64,000 nt of DNA from Heterohyrax brucei. Taxonomy: Eukaryota > Chordata > Mammalia > Hyracoidea > Procaviidae. Of the stretch, positions 11,567 through 21,848 are shown in pieces; position 1 is the stretch's first letter, and the number at the start of each line of letters is the position of its first letter. Position numbers and translations under genes: made by a program. The notes under the pieces were generated by a model that made no database searches, was not told where the DNA came from, and saw nothing but the letters and a program-made list of their open reading frames with translations. Where the stretch lies: the NCBI GenBank assembly GCA_028571685.1, contig CM053143.1:52011208-52075207 (forward strand), given 5' to 3'.

Positions 11567-11695
11567 TAGTGTCCTGGTGGTGCAGGGGTTAAAAGCTCAG
11601 TGGTTCAAATCCACCAGCCACTTCTTGGAAACCTTGTGAAGTAGTTCTACTCAGTCCTATAAGGTTGCTATGAGTCTGAATTGACAACAACGAGT
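11567..11695 (+). mobile_element. AfroSINE with internal deletion
   Basis: Head GTGTCCTGGTGGTGCAGGGG and B-box-like GGTTCAAATCC are closer together than in other copies, so the CTGCTAACCAAAAGG segment has been lost. Body and tail are present (ATGAGTCTGAATTGACAACA). Confidence 0.85.
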
Positions 11696-11714
11696 TTATC
11701 TCTGGGCACAAGCT

Positions 11715-11890
11715 GGGTATGTTTTCATGCAGTCTCTGTGTTAATTCTCTTAATAATCCTATATGTAGACATTGTTATAATACTTATGGAAAGTGAAGCA
11801 CAAAAAGTAATTAAAATGGTCTCCTTAATGTTATAGACTAGGTAGTAGCAGAAGCAGGATATGAACTCAGAAAACCTATGTGTATGCTCA
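11715..11890 (-). mobile_element. MIR SINE fragment
   Basis: A weak but ordered match to MIR in reverse: TTAATTCTCTTAATAATCCT, a degenerate GTGAAGCACA block, and GCAGGATATGAACTCAG near the head end. Confidence 0.55.
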
Positions 11891-12433
11891 AATACTATTT
11901 TTTAATACACAAGAATGGTCCATCTTCTCAGAAAGCTTATGGTATAGTTTTGCTATATAAATATACATATGTATATATATACATAGTTTAGCTGTATGAA
12001 TAAAAATCAATTACAAAAAGACGATTACCTCTTTAAAGATATGGCCAAATGTTCTGGGAAATGTTGATCTTAGATGCCTTAATGGGTTCCTCTCTATTTG
12101 TATCCTACAAAAAGCTTTTAGATAGGTTTTCATCAGCTTTCAGAGCCCACCAAGCTCTACCTCCCTCCTTTCACTTGAAACCTTTGCTAGCTTTTGGCTT
12201 GGTTTCTCTGGTTTCCATCCTATTGGCTTGTACCCAAAATTCGCCTCTTTGCTTATGTCTGAGAGATACAAACATTTTAACATCTGCCTTCTCTTATGCT
12301 TCTGCTGCAACTTTTCCCACCCCACCCTGGCGTCTCTCACAGATGCTATTCTGCAGCCTACCCTTGTGTGACACCCATCTCCATGGGTGGAGCACTGAAC
12401 CTAAAGGTCAGCTCTTTGAGTGGGCTCTTGATT
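11891..12433. other. Unassigned DNA with a TA-rich patch
   Basis: 11955-11985 is a (TA)n-like, near-palindromic patch. The open frame from 12049 runs into the AfroSINE at 12470 and has no family motif, so it is not called a gene. Confidence 0.35.
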
Positions 12434-12469
12434 CTGAAAATGTGGTTGTACCAGCAGCACAGAGGTTGT

Positions 12470-12640
12470 TAAAAAAAAAAACAAAACCTACTGCCATCGA
12501 GTCAATTCCAACTCATAGCAACCCTAGAGGACAGAGTAGAACTGTTCTAGAAGGGTTTCTAGGGAGCAGCTGGTGGACTTGAACTGCCAATCTTTTGGTT
12601 AGCAGACGTAGCACTTAACCTACTATGCCACCAGGGTTTC
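12470..12640 (-). mobile_element. AfroSINE with perfect 10-base target-site duplication
   Basis: Minus-strand short form with an A-rich end (12471-12480), GAGTCAATTCCAACTCATAG, then the head GCCACCAGGGTTTC. CAGAGGTTGT is repeated at 12460-12469 and 12641-12650, proving insertion into the MER5-like element. Confidence 0.94.
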
Positions 12641-12649
12641 CAGAGGTTG

Positions 12650-12738
12650 TATCAAAATTTAGACCAATTCAGCATGTTTGGGGTAAAGCCCACAGTTCTG
12701 AGTTCCCCAAACCTGCTGAATTGGACTGAATTTTGATA
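12650..12738 (+). repeat. Long hairpin: 34-base inverted repeat arms, 21-base loop
   Basis: Left arm 12650-12683 and right arm 12705-12738 are complementary at 31 of 34 positions by eye. The loop is 12684-12704. An RNA of this region would form a stem of microRNA-precursor size. It lies inside a MER5-like element and appears to be an inverted duplication of one segment. Confidence 0.85.
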
Positions 12739-12775
12739 AGGCTCCAGGTGATTTTTTTATTTGTGAAATACTGAC

Positions 12776-14944
12776 CTAGGAGGTGAGATCTTAACAGACA
12801 CATAGAAAAAGTTGAAGTTCACGTGAGGCTCTTAGGGAACCCTTCACAGTGAAAGCAGCACTTGAGGTGGTACTAGGTATGTCAGTAGGAGTTTTGGGGT
12901 GCAGGGAGGGACAGGATCCCAGGTTTGGAAAATGGTGTATACAAAAGCCAATTGAGGAACAAATGGTTCAGTTTTTCTAAGGCATATCATATGGAGGGAA
13001 AGATGGCTGTACTAGCTTTAAAACATGGTTCCAAGTTCTTTGACATTCCTTCCATCAAGTGTCCATTGAATCTGGGTGGGCTTGTGACTGCTTTATCCAG
13101 TAGAGTTTAGTGGAAGTAATACTGACTGCCAAGGTTAAGTCATCAAAGGCTACAAAGCTTACCTTTACTTGTAGAGACATAAGCCACCACATGAAGTTTG
13201 AATATGTTAAGGTATCACACTCATATGTACTGGTATTCACCAAAGGTTTGAAATAGAGAAATATGGTATTTGCAAGCTCATAGACAAGATAATTTTATTA
13301 AAAAGCTTTTACAATATTTAGAAGAAAAATGATAAAGGTTTGGACTAGGGAAGTTGTTAGTTGGAATAGAAAGGAAAATCTGAAAACTAGTAAGTAAAAT
13401 TTATTTGCAGGACTTGATGATTGAATAGATATGAGAGTAAGGCAAAGTATTTTCTTTTGATTAATTGAAATAGGAAATGTAGAGAGTGAAGAGGTGCTTG
13501 TGGGAAGAGAATCAGTGTAGATTGGACTTTTGGAGTATGGGACACAACTAGTCAGAAGTATAAATACAACAGTTGGATGTGGGCTAGGACTGGCCTGGAA
13601 GTTATTAATGCATAGGTTAGAAATGCAAGTGAAATTGTTCACTATTGCAGTTCTGAATATCTGATGATGGTTGTTTGAATGACTGAGGGGAGGATTCTTA
13701 TTGTGAGTCTTGGTGTAGTGGCAGGAGATGTTTACCTGGGGCAAGCAGAGGAGAGTGATTACTTGCCTGATGTATATTTGCCCATATTGTTAATGATGGT
13801 ATCAACTGTTGGGAAGTGATAATAGTCAAGTGGAGGTACTGTGAAGAATACTGACATTTATGTGAAATTCTCCTGCACTTTGTTGAGGATGATGAAGTCT
13901 GAAAGATGTTGATTTAACTCATCATTATTTGTGGGGTGATATTTTCTGGGACTGATCCACTATGGTGCTGAATAATTTCAAGAGCTGGCAGTAGTAATGG
14001 AGTATCTTAGTCTTCACTGCAAATGAAAGAAATTCTGCTTCTTCCTGGAAGAAGCAGAATCCATGAGATTATAGAATTGGAAAGACATTTGGAGACTGGC
14101 CATTCCAGTGCTCTCATTTTACTGAAAAAGGAGATTGAAGCTTGGGAAGATGTGCCTTGTCAAAGATCACTTAACTTAAAGAACTTTGAAATCTATACAA
14201 TCCTATATAAAGTTTTCTTTTTAGGGACAGAGCCAGTACTGGAAACTTGCTTCCCGACTGTTGCTCTAATTTCAGTGTGATGTTGTTGGCTTATGATGAA
14301 CTAAATCAGTTACACAGCAGATAGAAACTACTGTGCAACTTGCCCAGTGTGAACCAAGGATTCCCTCCACGCTGATGACATCTGTTACCACCCAGGGCCA
14401 TCAGAGCTAGGCTTGCTGCTAGATGCGGAGTCCAGATGATAACTTCAAATTATTAGGGAAGGGCAGAAGATGGCTGGGACTGTTTCCAGAATAGTGGTTT
14501 CTGTAACATCTGTAGCCTCAGAACTTAGGAAGAATGAGCACAAAATGTGTTTTTGTAAATGTTTTTCATGGATTTAAGACCTAAGATGTTTAACAGATTG
14601 TCTTGCTTAAAACATACGACTGGTTTGAGCTGACAAGTTGGGTTTTACGAAGTGATTGATCCCAGCTGCCAACTGTCAGTGTCAGAGGATGTTCCAAATT
14701 GGCGCTCCCCGAAGATCGCTGGCAAACCGACTCAAGGGGGACACGAAGGGCTGGGGTTGGGAAAAAACAAAGTTTTGAAAATTAGTGTAATTTTGAATGT
14801 AGTTGAAATATCAATATCTATTAGAACACACAAAAAAGTAAAATAGTCCAAACTCATTCTACTTTGGGAGTTGTTTCTTCTGAAGATATAGTTGTCCTCC
14901 TCTGTCTTTTATTTGTTTTTTATTAGATTGTTTAAAGGCAAAAT
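12776..14944. other. Old diverged DNA, no gene seen
   Basis: No supportable gene. 14110-14170 resembles an ancient mammalian repeat end (ATTTTACTGAAAAAGGAGAT). A 148-codon minus-strand frame at 13298-13744 is low-complexity S/T-rich with no motif. Confidence 0.35.
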
Positions 14945-15188
14945 TCTGTCTGTATTTAAGCAGTGCCAAGGATTGGAAGGAGACTCATTTATAACTTGTG
15001 ATATGCCGATGATACAACCTTGCTTGCTGAGAGCTAAGAGGACTTGAAGCACTTACTGCTGAAGATCGTACACTGTAATTCAGTGGTAGCGATTGCATAA
15101 GGGTGGCACAGGACTGAGAAGTGTTTTGTTCTGTTGTGCTGTATAGCTAGAGGCAGACTGACTAAACAGCACCTAACAATGGTAGGTA
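14945..15188 (+). mobile_element. RTE LINE fragment with internal deletion
   Basis: Begins in the RT motif C region (ATATGCCGATGATACAACCT, encoding YADDTT-like residues). It continues through GAGGACTTGAAGCACTTACT, then jumps to the 3' end (AGTGTTTTGTTCTGTTGTGC, then CAGCACCTAACAA). Most of the sequence between these is missing, so this is a short deletion derivative. Confidence 0.8.
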
Positions 15189-15239
15189 CCTCTTGAAACC
15201 ATCAGCACAGTCGAGAGAATGAAAAGATCCACCATCTTC

Positions 15240-15950
15240 AAAAGTTTGTGTAACTTTTTAGTCCTGTAATAATCCATCTCTGCCAGCCCTCCTCCTTTCT
15301 CATCTCTTGATTCTCAGACAACTGATTTGCTTTATGCCAGTATACATTAGCATTCATTTTCTGGAACTGTATATAAATGTTTTCACCTGGATTTTTTTCA
15401 CTCAAGATAATTATTCTGAGATTCACCTGTGTTGGAGCGTGTATGCATAAACTAGTTTCTGTTGAGTGAATCTTGCCATGCTTCGGAGTAGAACTGTGCT
15501 TCTTCCTGAAGTTTTCAATGGCTGTCACCATTCAGAAGGAGGCCACCAGGCTTTTATTCTGTGGTGCCTCAGGATGGATTTGAACTGCCAACCTTTTGTG
15601 TTAACAGTTTGCCTAACCATTTGGGCCTTGGCATTTTTCTGTAGTTCATCATTTTAATTGCTGAATAATATTTCAGTGGATGAATGTACCACAATTTATC
15701 TATTAACTTATTGAATTTGGATTATCTCTAGTATTTGGCCATTACAAATAAAGCTACTTACAGTTTTATTTCTCTTGGAAAAACACTTAAAAATGGAATA
15801 GTTGGAACATATTGTAGGAAAATGTTGAAACTTATAAATTATTTTCCTAAGTAATTGTATCATTTTATAGTTTCACCAGCAATGTGTGAGAATCTCAGTT
15901 CTTCCAACTCTCCCCATTTTCTGCCAACACTTGGTATGGACATAGATTGG
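15240..15950 (-). mobile_element. Old L1 3' region (L1M type), split by a SINE
   Basis: The reverse of a classical mammalian L1 3' end: TTGCTGAATAATATTTCAGT, CAAATAAAGCTACTTACAG and TTTCACCAGCAATGTGTGAG occur in the expected order. It is much more diverged than the two long L1s in this window. An AfroSINE interrupts it at about 15482-15630. Confidence 0.75.
15482..15630 (-). mobile_element. AfroSINE (long form, diverged)
   Basis: GAGTAGAACTGTGCTTCTTC, then GATTTGAACTGCCAACCTTT and a decayed head ending CATTTGGGCC. It sits inside old L1 sequence. The tail portion is poorly preserved. Confidence 0.75.
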
Positions 15951-17005
15951 AAGGGGAGGTGAAAAGTAGATAGAAATTAGGATGCCAAGCCAAGGGACTT
16001 GAATTTTAATTGAGAGACTCATTAAATGTTTGAGAACAAGGGAAGGACAAGATGTACAAAGTTTATTAGGAAGGTCAGTCTTTAAAGGCACATACAAGGT
16101 GGATTGGGGTGGGGAGAAGCTGATGGTTGAGAATCCAGTTTAGGTTAATGAAGTGGACCAGACAAAAGAAGATAAAATGTCTGAATCAGTGGAATTGTGA
16201 TCAAAATGGAAAGGAAGGGGCAAATGGAAGAGATAGGTTAGAAGGAGAAATGATAACCCTTGTTTTAGTTTGTCTTGTCCTTGCAAGAATGGAAATAGAT
16301 GTTAACTTGCTAGATTTATAGACTAGGAGAAGAGTGCTACAATTAATTTTAAAATAAAAACATTGGAAGGTAATTTTTGAGGAAAGACAATGAATTGAGA
16401 TTTAAATATATTGAGTCTGAAGTGTGTATAACTCTGTTCCTATACTTTTACCTTTTAATGTAAATGTTTCCATGGTATTTCAATTCCAGATGAATTTTAG
16501 GTGAGGATGTAAACATATACAAGAAGAACTCTGGAAATAAGTTAGTAGAGCTACCAGTGGGATGGGGACAAGGGAGAAAAGCAGGATTTAGATCTAGGAG
16601 AAGGGGCTTTAAGAAATCTGGCTAAAGAGGTATGGAGCCACATATTTGGGAAACTTTACTCACAAAATGGTAGTTCAAGTTTAGAAACAATGAATGACCA
16701 CATCAGGGGTTGTTGATGGTATTTGAAGGGCCATACAGTGTAGTTTTATGAGAAATCTTGTTCTGCTTGTGATGGCTGTCCCTTCCAAAGTGCAAGGCAT
16801 AAACAGTATAGAACATCTCTGACTAATCTTCTCTTCCTGTTTGGTTTTCCTCAAGTCCACTATTGCTAGAAATGACCCTGTCTGTTTATTACTCTTGGCC
16901 TTGCCTAACAATATATGACTAGGGATTTGCTTCTACTGATACGTATTTAAAACATAAGTCCAGGACTTAGCCAACAGTACTGAGTGTGAAGCTTCCGAGT
17001 CTTAC
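15951..17005. other. Old diverged DNA, no gene seen
   Basis: 16000-16400 has the purine-rich, GGAAGG-type composition also seen at 61860-62150 and probably stems from an old interspersed repeat that I cannot name. No coding signal. Confidence 0.3.
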
Positions 17006-17173
17006 CAAAAAACCAAATCCATTGCTTTTAAGTTAGTTGATTCCAACCCATAACAACTCTATAGACAGAATAGTACTGTTTCACAGAGTTAGTTTCCAAG
17101 TTGTGCCTGCAGAGTTTGAATTCCCCAGCTTTTAGTTAGCAGTTATGGCACTTAACCACTATGCCACCAGGGT
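17006..17173 (-). mobile_element. AfroSINE (short form, diverged)
   Basis: CCAAATCCATTGCTTTTAAG, CCAACCCATAACAACTCTAT, then TTAACCACTATGCCACCAGG at the head end. Complete length with many substitutions. Confidence 0.9.
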
Positions 17174-17943
17174 TAGGAAGATGTAATTTAAACTTTAGCT
17201 TTGAGGAAATATGCTTCAGATATTTCTTATTGCATTTAAAATTTGTATTTAAACAACTCATGCCAAATAGAAGAAAAAAGTCTTTTAGATTTTATGAACT
17301 ACGTTAATGCTTTATAGGCAGTTGGCAAATTATGTATGTGGCAATGAGGGAGTCAAAATATGGCACCTACCACATTTTCATATAACAGGTCCTCGTGAGA
17401 AATGCTTGCACAGTCATGATGGTTTGTATTTTGATGAGGACTTTCCAGTCCATTCCCACCCACAGCTAGCCACACATATGGTGAGACCACTTACTTCACC
17501 CTGAAATAGTAATACAGTGATACTTCTTAACAGTTTATAAGAGAGAAAGTGTTTAAGTGTGATTTTTTTTTCTTTTCCTTTTCTAAAGAAAACATACTGT
17601 AATGATGTCTCAGGAGATGTAATGAGCTATGCTGAATTTCTGCCAGTACTTTCATTCTAAAGTCGTTGTTTTAAATATAGTACTTTCTATAGACTGAGAC
17701 AAAAATTAATTTTTTGTTGATTTTTTTCCCCAATCTCTTTGTTTTAGTTAGGATAACAGTCTCTGTGTCATTACTAGCACTTCTCTGGCACTCAGTATTT
17801 GTGCCATTGTACTTGAATGAGACTGGACACAGTTGTCATATGACTCTTAATGTTAATTTGTACACATGACTTGTAATGGTAACTTCTTTCTGTTCCTTTG
17901 TTATGAGTCAAGTAATTTTTCTGATTTAGTTCAGTCTAGTGGA
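17174..17943. other. Non-repetitive DNA, no gene seen
   Basis: AT-rich. A 65-codon plus-strand frame at 17307-17504 has no motif and no splice context I can support. Confidence 0.3.
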
Positions 17944-18090
17944 AACTCCTGGCATAGTAATGAAGCGCTATGGCTGCTAACCAAAAGGCTAGCAGTTTGA
18001 ATCCACCAGGCGCTCTCTGGAAATTCTATGGGGCAGTTCTACTCTGTCCTATAGGGTTGCTATGAATTGAAATTCACTTGATGGGATTTG
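17944..18090 (+). mobile_element. AfroSINE (short form)
   Basis: CTGCTAACCAAAAGGCTAGC, GTTTGAATCCACCAGGCGCT and CTGTCCTATAGGGTTGC are well preserved; the head and tail ends are decayed. It is followed immediately by an RTE 3' end in the same orientation. Confidence 0.92.
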
Positions 18091-18097
18091 TTTTTGG

Positions 18098-18248
18098 AGG
18101 AAGACCCCCAATGAGATAGAGTGACCCAGAGGCTACAACAAAGACTCAAAGCAGGATTGTGAGAATGACACAGGACCAACCAGCAGTTCATTCTGTTATA
18201 CATAATGTTACCATGACTCAGAGCTCACTTGGCAACACCTAACAACAT
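18098..18248 (+). mobile_element. RTE LINE 3' end
   Basis: GGAGGAAGACCCCCAATGAG, ATGACACAGGACCAACCAGC, then the end ACCTAACAACA-like. This is the last ~150 bases of the RTE seen in full at 41270-41425. It is strongly 5'-truncated. Confidence 0.8.
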
Positions 18249-18319
18249 TTAGTTTTATTGCGTATTAAATGCTTTTGTTTAGTAATTAAGTTGTTGAAGG
18301 TACCTAGGTACTATAAGTG

Positions 18320-18520
18320 GTTTTCGGATTGGCTATCAGCCTACCAAGCAGCGTTACAAAAGAAAGGCCTGGAAATCTGTTTCCATGAAGATTACAGTCA
18401 ACAAAACTCTATGGAGCAGTTCTACTCTGTAATATATATGACTCTGTAATATATATATGGGCTTGCCATGAGTCAGAACCAACTCATGGCAGTTTTTTTG
18501 TTGTTGTTGTTTTTGTTTTT
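18320..18520 (+). mobile_element. AfroSINE (long form) with internal duplication
   Basis: The long-form segment (TTCCATGAAGATTACAGTCA) is followed by GGAGCAGTTCTACTCTGTAA, and the tail reads GAGTCAGAACCAACTCATGG. CTCTGTAATATATAT occurs twice in succession near 18424-18460, a local duplication. The end is (TTG)n and T-rich. Confidence 0.85.
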
Positions 18521-18712
18521 TAATTCTATAGTTGGCCTTTAAGATCAAAGTATTACAGGTGGTTTTGTTGGGTACGCTAAGCAATATCACTAAGCTGATA
18601 TTTTGCAGTTGGCTTATTTACCTTGGTTTGTCTTTTTAAGTTTGGTCATCACCCCCAAAGGTTTATAAATTAAACTCAAATCTGAAAAGTGGGATCAAAG
18701 TGTCAGTGTACA

Positions 18713-18915
18713 ATGATTAGAAGTGTGGATCTGGAATCAGACTCTGCCACTGGAAGATGCTTCCATAGTAGATACTTTCTTTGAACTTCTGTGATTATTT
18801 AAACTGTAGTTCCCTTAAATGTAAAATGGTGATAAAATAGAATATATTTCAATGGGTTATTGAAAAAAATGTGTAGTTTCAGGTCCATATAAAACAGTAA
18901 ATAAATATTAATGGA
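18713..18915 (+). mobile_element. MIR SINE
   Basis: Head-like GTGGATCTGGAATCAGACTC, then CTGCCACTGGAAG, TTAAATGTAAAATGGTGATA and an end like ACAGTAAATAAATATT. Full length and diverged. Confidence 0.75.
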
Positions 18916-20571
18916 TAACACCACCACTGCCAAATATGTGAGAATCTCAATTGCCTGGTTCTGAAGCTTATCCACAGATTATCCTTCTGTAGAAGTGTAG
19001 GTGGGCTACCCATTCATTCAAGGACACATTTTGGTGAAGATTTTCAACTTTGATGAAAAACTGGAATATTAGTTACTGATTTCTGTGTAACAAGTCACCA
19101 CAAAGTGGCTTAAAAACAGCAAAAATGATCTCTTACGGTTTCTTTGGATTAGGTATTCAGGAGTGGCTGAGCCAGGCAATTTTGGTTTGGGTTTCTGGTG
19201 TATTTGTAGTCAGATAGTTATGGGGGCTAAGAACTTCCGAAAAGGCTTCTTCACTCCCATCTAGATATTGGGGCTGGAGTAGCTGGAGCTCCTTTGGCAT
19301 CTTTCTATTTCGACATAGTCTTTCAGTGTGGAGGCTTCAGGGTGGCCAGTCTTCTTAAATGTTAGTTGATAGCTCCCAAGATGTGTATATCAGTAAAGAG
19401 AGGCAGGAGGGAGTTACGTCATTTTTTTATGACCGATCCTGGGTCATCAATATCTCTTCCACAGCATTGCATTGACTGAAGCAGTTATGAAGTCCACCCA
19501 GGTTCGAATGAAGAAACACAGACCCTGCTTTCATGGAGCAGTGTGAGCATCTCATTGTAAAAGATAACGTGGAGTGGGGATGTAGAAGAGTGTATTTTTG
19601 GAAAATTCAACCTAGCACAACTGCCAAGACTCTTGATACTTACGTGATATCTAAGCACTGTAATGTTCACCCGGTAGCATGGTTGACTGGCTTTTAAGAA
19701 TCTGATTAAATAATGTGGCTTCTAACTCTCTCCTGCTCTGTGCTAATCAAAAGCTCACTTATGAAAACAATATTCATGGAACACAGTGTTTTAAATATTC
19801 TACTCTTAGTGCCTGGCTTAAACCAGAGATTATCAGAAAGTTCACTGAGTCATTACAGAAATATTTCCCTTTCGCCCTAAACTACTGGCTGCATTGGGGG
19901 AGGCTGTGGAGAAATGGCCACATGAAAATTAATAATCCAGTGAAGGTAGAGATGTTCAATTGTCAGCATCCCCTGTTTCAGCAGTGTTCTTCATCATGGT
20001 AGTACCCTTATTCACTCTCTTCCCTGAGTTAGAAAACTAAGCTAACTGAAGAAAGCTAACCTAAGAAACCAGACATGTCATCTTTGACCTCTCCTTTCAG
20101 CTCATATCCAATTTATCACCAGCTTTCCTTGTTACTGTTTCAGGTTTGTCCCCTTGTTTCCACATCTGCCCGGAAATCGTCTTGTACTTTTGGTCATCAT
20201 AGCACAGATTTGGTCTTAGTCTCCCAGTTTGGGATTAAAATCATCTGGAGAAATGACGACATTACAGGCATGTGGTAAGCAGCATTCCTGTTGATTTTTT
20301 CTCTACTATGTTTTGGGGTCCTGAACCACAAGCATAGTACTCATTGGCCTAGTATGAACATATTTTGTGTTGAACTAATAGTCGTTATCTACTTCAGTAT
20401 CCCCGAAGTTTTTAATCTTGTTACATTTCCATATAAGCTTTTTTGATTACAATGATAAATTTTTAGACTTCAGTAGTGTCACTGATCCATGCAAGATTTA
20501 CTTTTCAAAAATTATTCTCTTTTTATTTCCATTCTTGCTTGCTTCCCCACTCCCACAAGCAGTGGAAGTGA
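18916..20571. other. Old diverged DNA, no gene seen
   Basis: 19070-19330 resembles a common mammalian interspersed repeat (ACAAGTCACCACAAAGTGGC, then TTAAAAACAGC), which I cannot name. No coding evidence; the frames at 19715-20002 and 20418-20633 lack motifs. Confidence 0.35.
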
Positions 20572-21165
20572 TGGTTAAAGTTGTGTGTCAACTTGTCTGG
20601 GCCATGACACTCAGTAGTTTGGCAGTTATATAATGGTGTAGTTTGGCAGCTATCTAGTGATGTAATTTGGCATGTATGTAGTGATGTAATTATTCTGTAT
20701 TTGTGAGATAATCTAATCACCTCCATGAGGGGATCTGATGTGATCAGCCTGTTGGTTGTAAGGGGGGTTTCCTGGGAGTGTACATGCATCCAATATATGT
20801 GAACATTCTGGCAAAGCTTGCTGGTTTATGCTCACTTTGGATTCTGCATCTGGCTTATCATTGTCTGACCTCTAGTTCCTCGGCCTTGAGCCAGCAGCCT
20901 GTCGTTGTTCTTGCCAGTCTTGGATTCATCAGCCTCCATAGCCTGTGAGCCAGCAGTCTGACATCTTACTTGCCAATTCGGGAGTCATTATCTCCTGCAA
21001 CTATATGAGTCAGGAGAGGCCTTCTCCCTGACGCCTGACCCACAAACTAGTGATTTTTCAACCTCTATAACCACTTAAGCCATTTCCTTGAGATAAATCT
21101 CTCTTTCTTTCTATGTATGTACATTTCACTGATTTTGCTTCTCTAGAAAACCCACCCAGAGACAC
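20572..21165 (+). repeat. Unnamed ~0.6 kb interspersed repeat, copy 1
   Basis: Starts GTGTGTCAACTTGTCTGGGC and ends near TTGCTTCTCTAGAAAACCC. Internally it shares AATCACCTCCATGAGGGGAT with the reverse of 52205-52722. No coding capacity. The blocks at 20880-21000 are internally repetitive (GAGCCAGCAG recurs). Confidence 0.65.
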
Positions 21166-21419
21166 TACTCTATTGCATCACTAGGTTCTGTTACAATGTA
21201 TTTTGCTATTAAATTTTTATTGTTGCTTTGGGTAATTGTGTAGTAAAATCTTCAAAAGCTGAAATCTTTCTAAGGTGGAAACTTGTCAGAAAAGGAAATC
21301 TAAAATAGTTTTCATGATAGAAAAGTGGGAAGACTGCTTCCTGTCAAAGTTGGAAAACTTATGAGACCGAGAAGTACAAGCAGCCCCTGTTTGAGTTCTA
21401 ACCGGTTTCACAGTATTTT

Positions 21420-21565
21420 AAATTTACCTAAAAGATATTACTCTATATAGATCTTATTCTGTGCCTTACTTTTTAAACTTTCACTCAGAATTAGCTTTTT
21501 AAAGATACATCCAACATGCTGTGTGTAAATCTAACCCATTGTTGCATTTATTTTTAAAGTCGAGC
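21420..21565 (-). mobile_element. Old L1 3' region fragment
   Basis: ATTACTCTATATAGATCTTA, CACTCAGAATTAGCTTTTTA and ACATCCAACATGCTG match, in order, the reversed old L1 3' sequence type also seen at 15330-15480. Confidence 0.55.
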
Positions 21566-21649
21566 TCTTTTCCCACAGCCTCAGTCTTTCTGCTTTTTGC
21601 ACAAATGAAAACAGAAGGCAGGTCTATTGTTCCATGATTCTAGTTTGTA

Positions 21650-21848
21650 TTGTTCTTGAGTGCCGTAATTCAAACTCATAACAACCCCATGTGTTCCAGA
21701 GTAGAACTGCCCCACAGGGTTTTCTTGGCTATCATCTTTTTGGACGTCTATCACCTTACTTTTCTCCTTCAGAGTTGCTGAGTGGGTGTGAACCCTCAAC
21801 CTTTCAGTTAGTAACTGAGTGTTTAACCATTGTACCACCAGGGCTCCT
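21650..21848 (-). mobile_element. AfroSINE (long form)
   Basis: CAAACTCATAACAACCCCAT, AGAGTAGAACTGCCCCACAG and GAACCCTCAACCTTTCAGTT lead into the head TGTACCACCAGGGCTCC. Nearly complete. Confidence 0.92.

Larger units (their letters stand above)
12434..12775 (+). mobile_element. MER5-like hAT (Charlie) non-autonomous DNA transposon
   Basis: Resembles MER5A: GTACCAGCAGCAC near the left side, and CTCCAGGTGATT with a GAAATACTGACC end at 12741-12775. It is split by an AfroSINE (12470-12640). Its centre (12650-12738) is an unusually good inverted repeat. The family assignment is by recall of the consensus and is moderate. Confidence 0.55.

Noticed and set aside
12049..12582. 177-codon plus-strand open frame
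   Set aside because: It crosses into the AfroSINE at 12470, whose target-site duplication shows it is a later insertion; no family motif before that.
13298..13744. 148-codon minus-strand S/T-rich frame
   Set aside because: Low-complexity composition in old diverged DNA, no recognisable motif, no conserved partner in the window.
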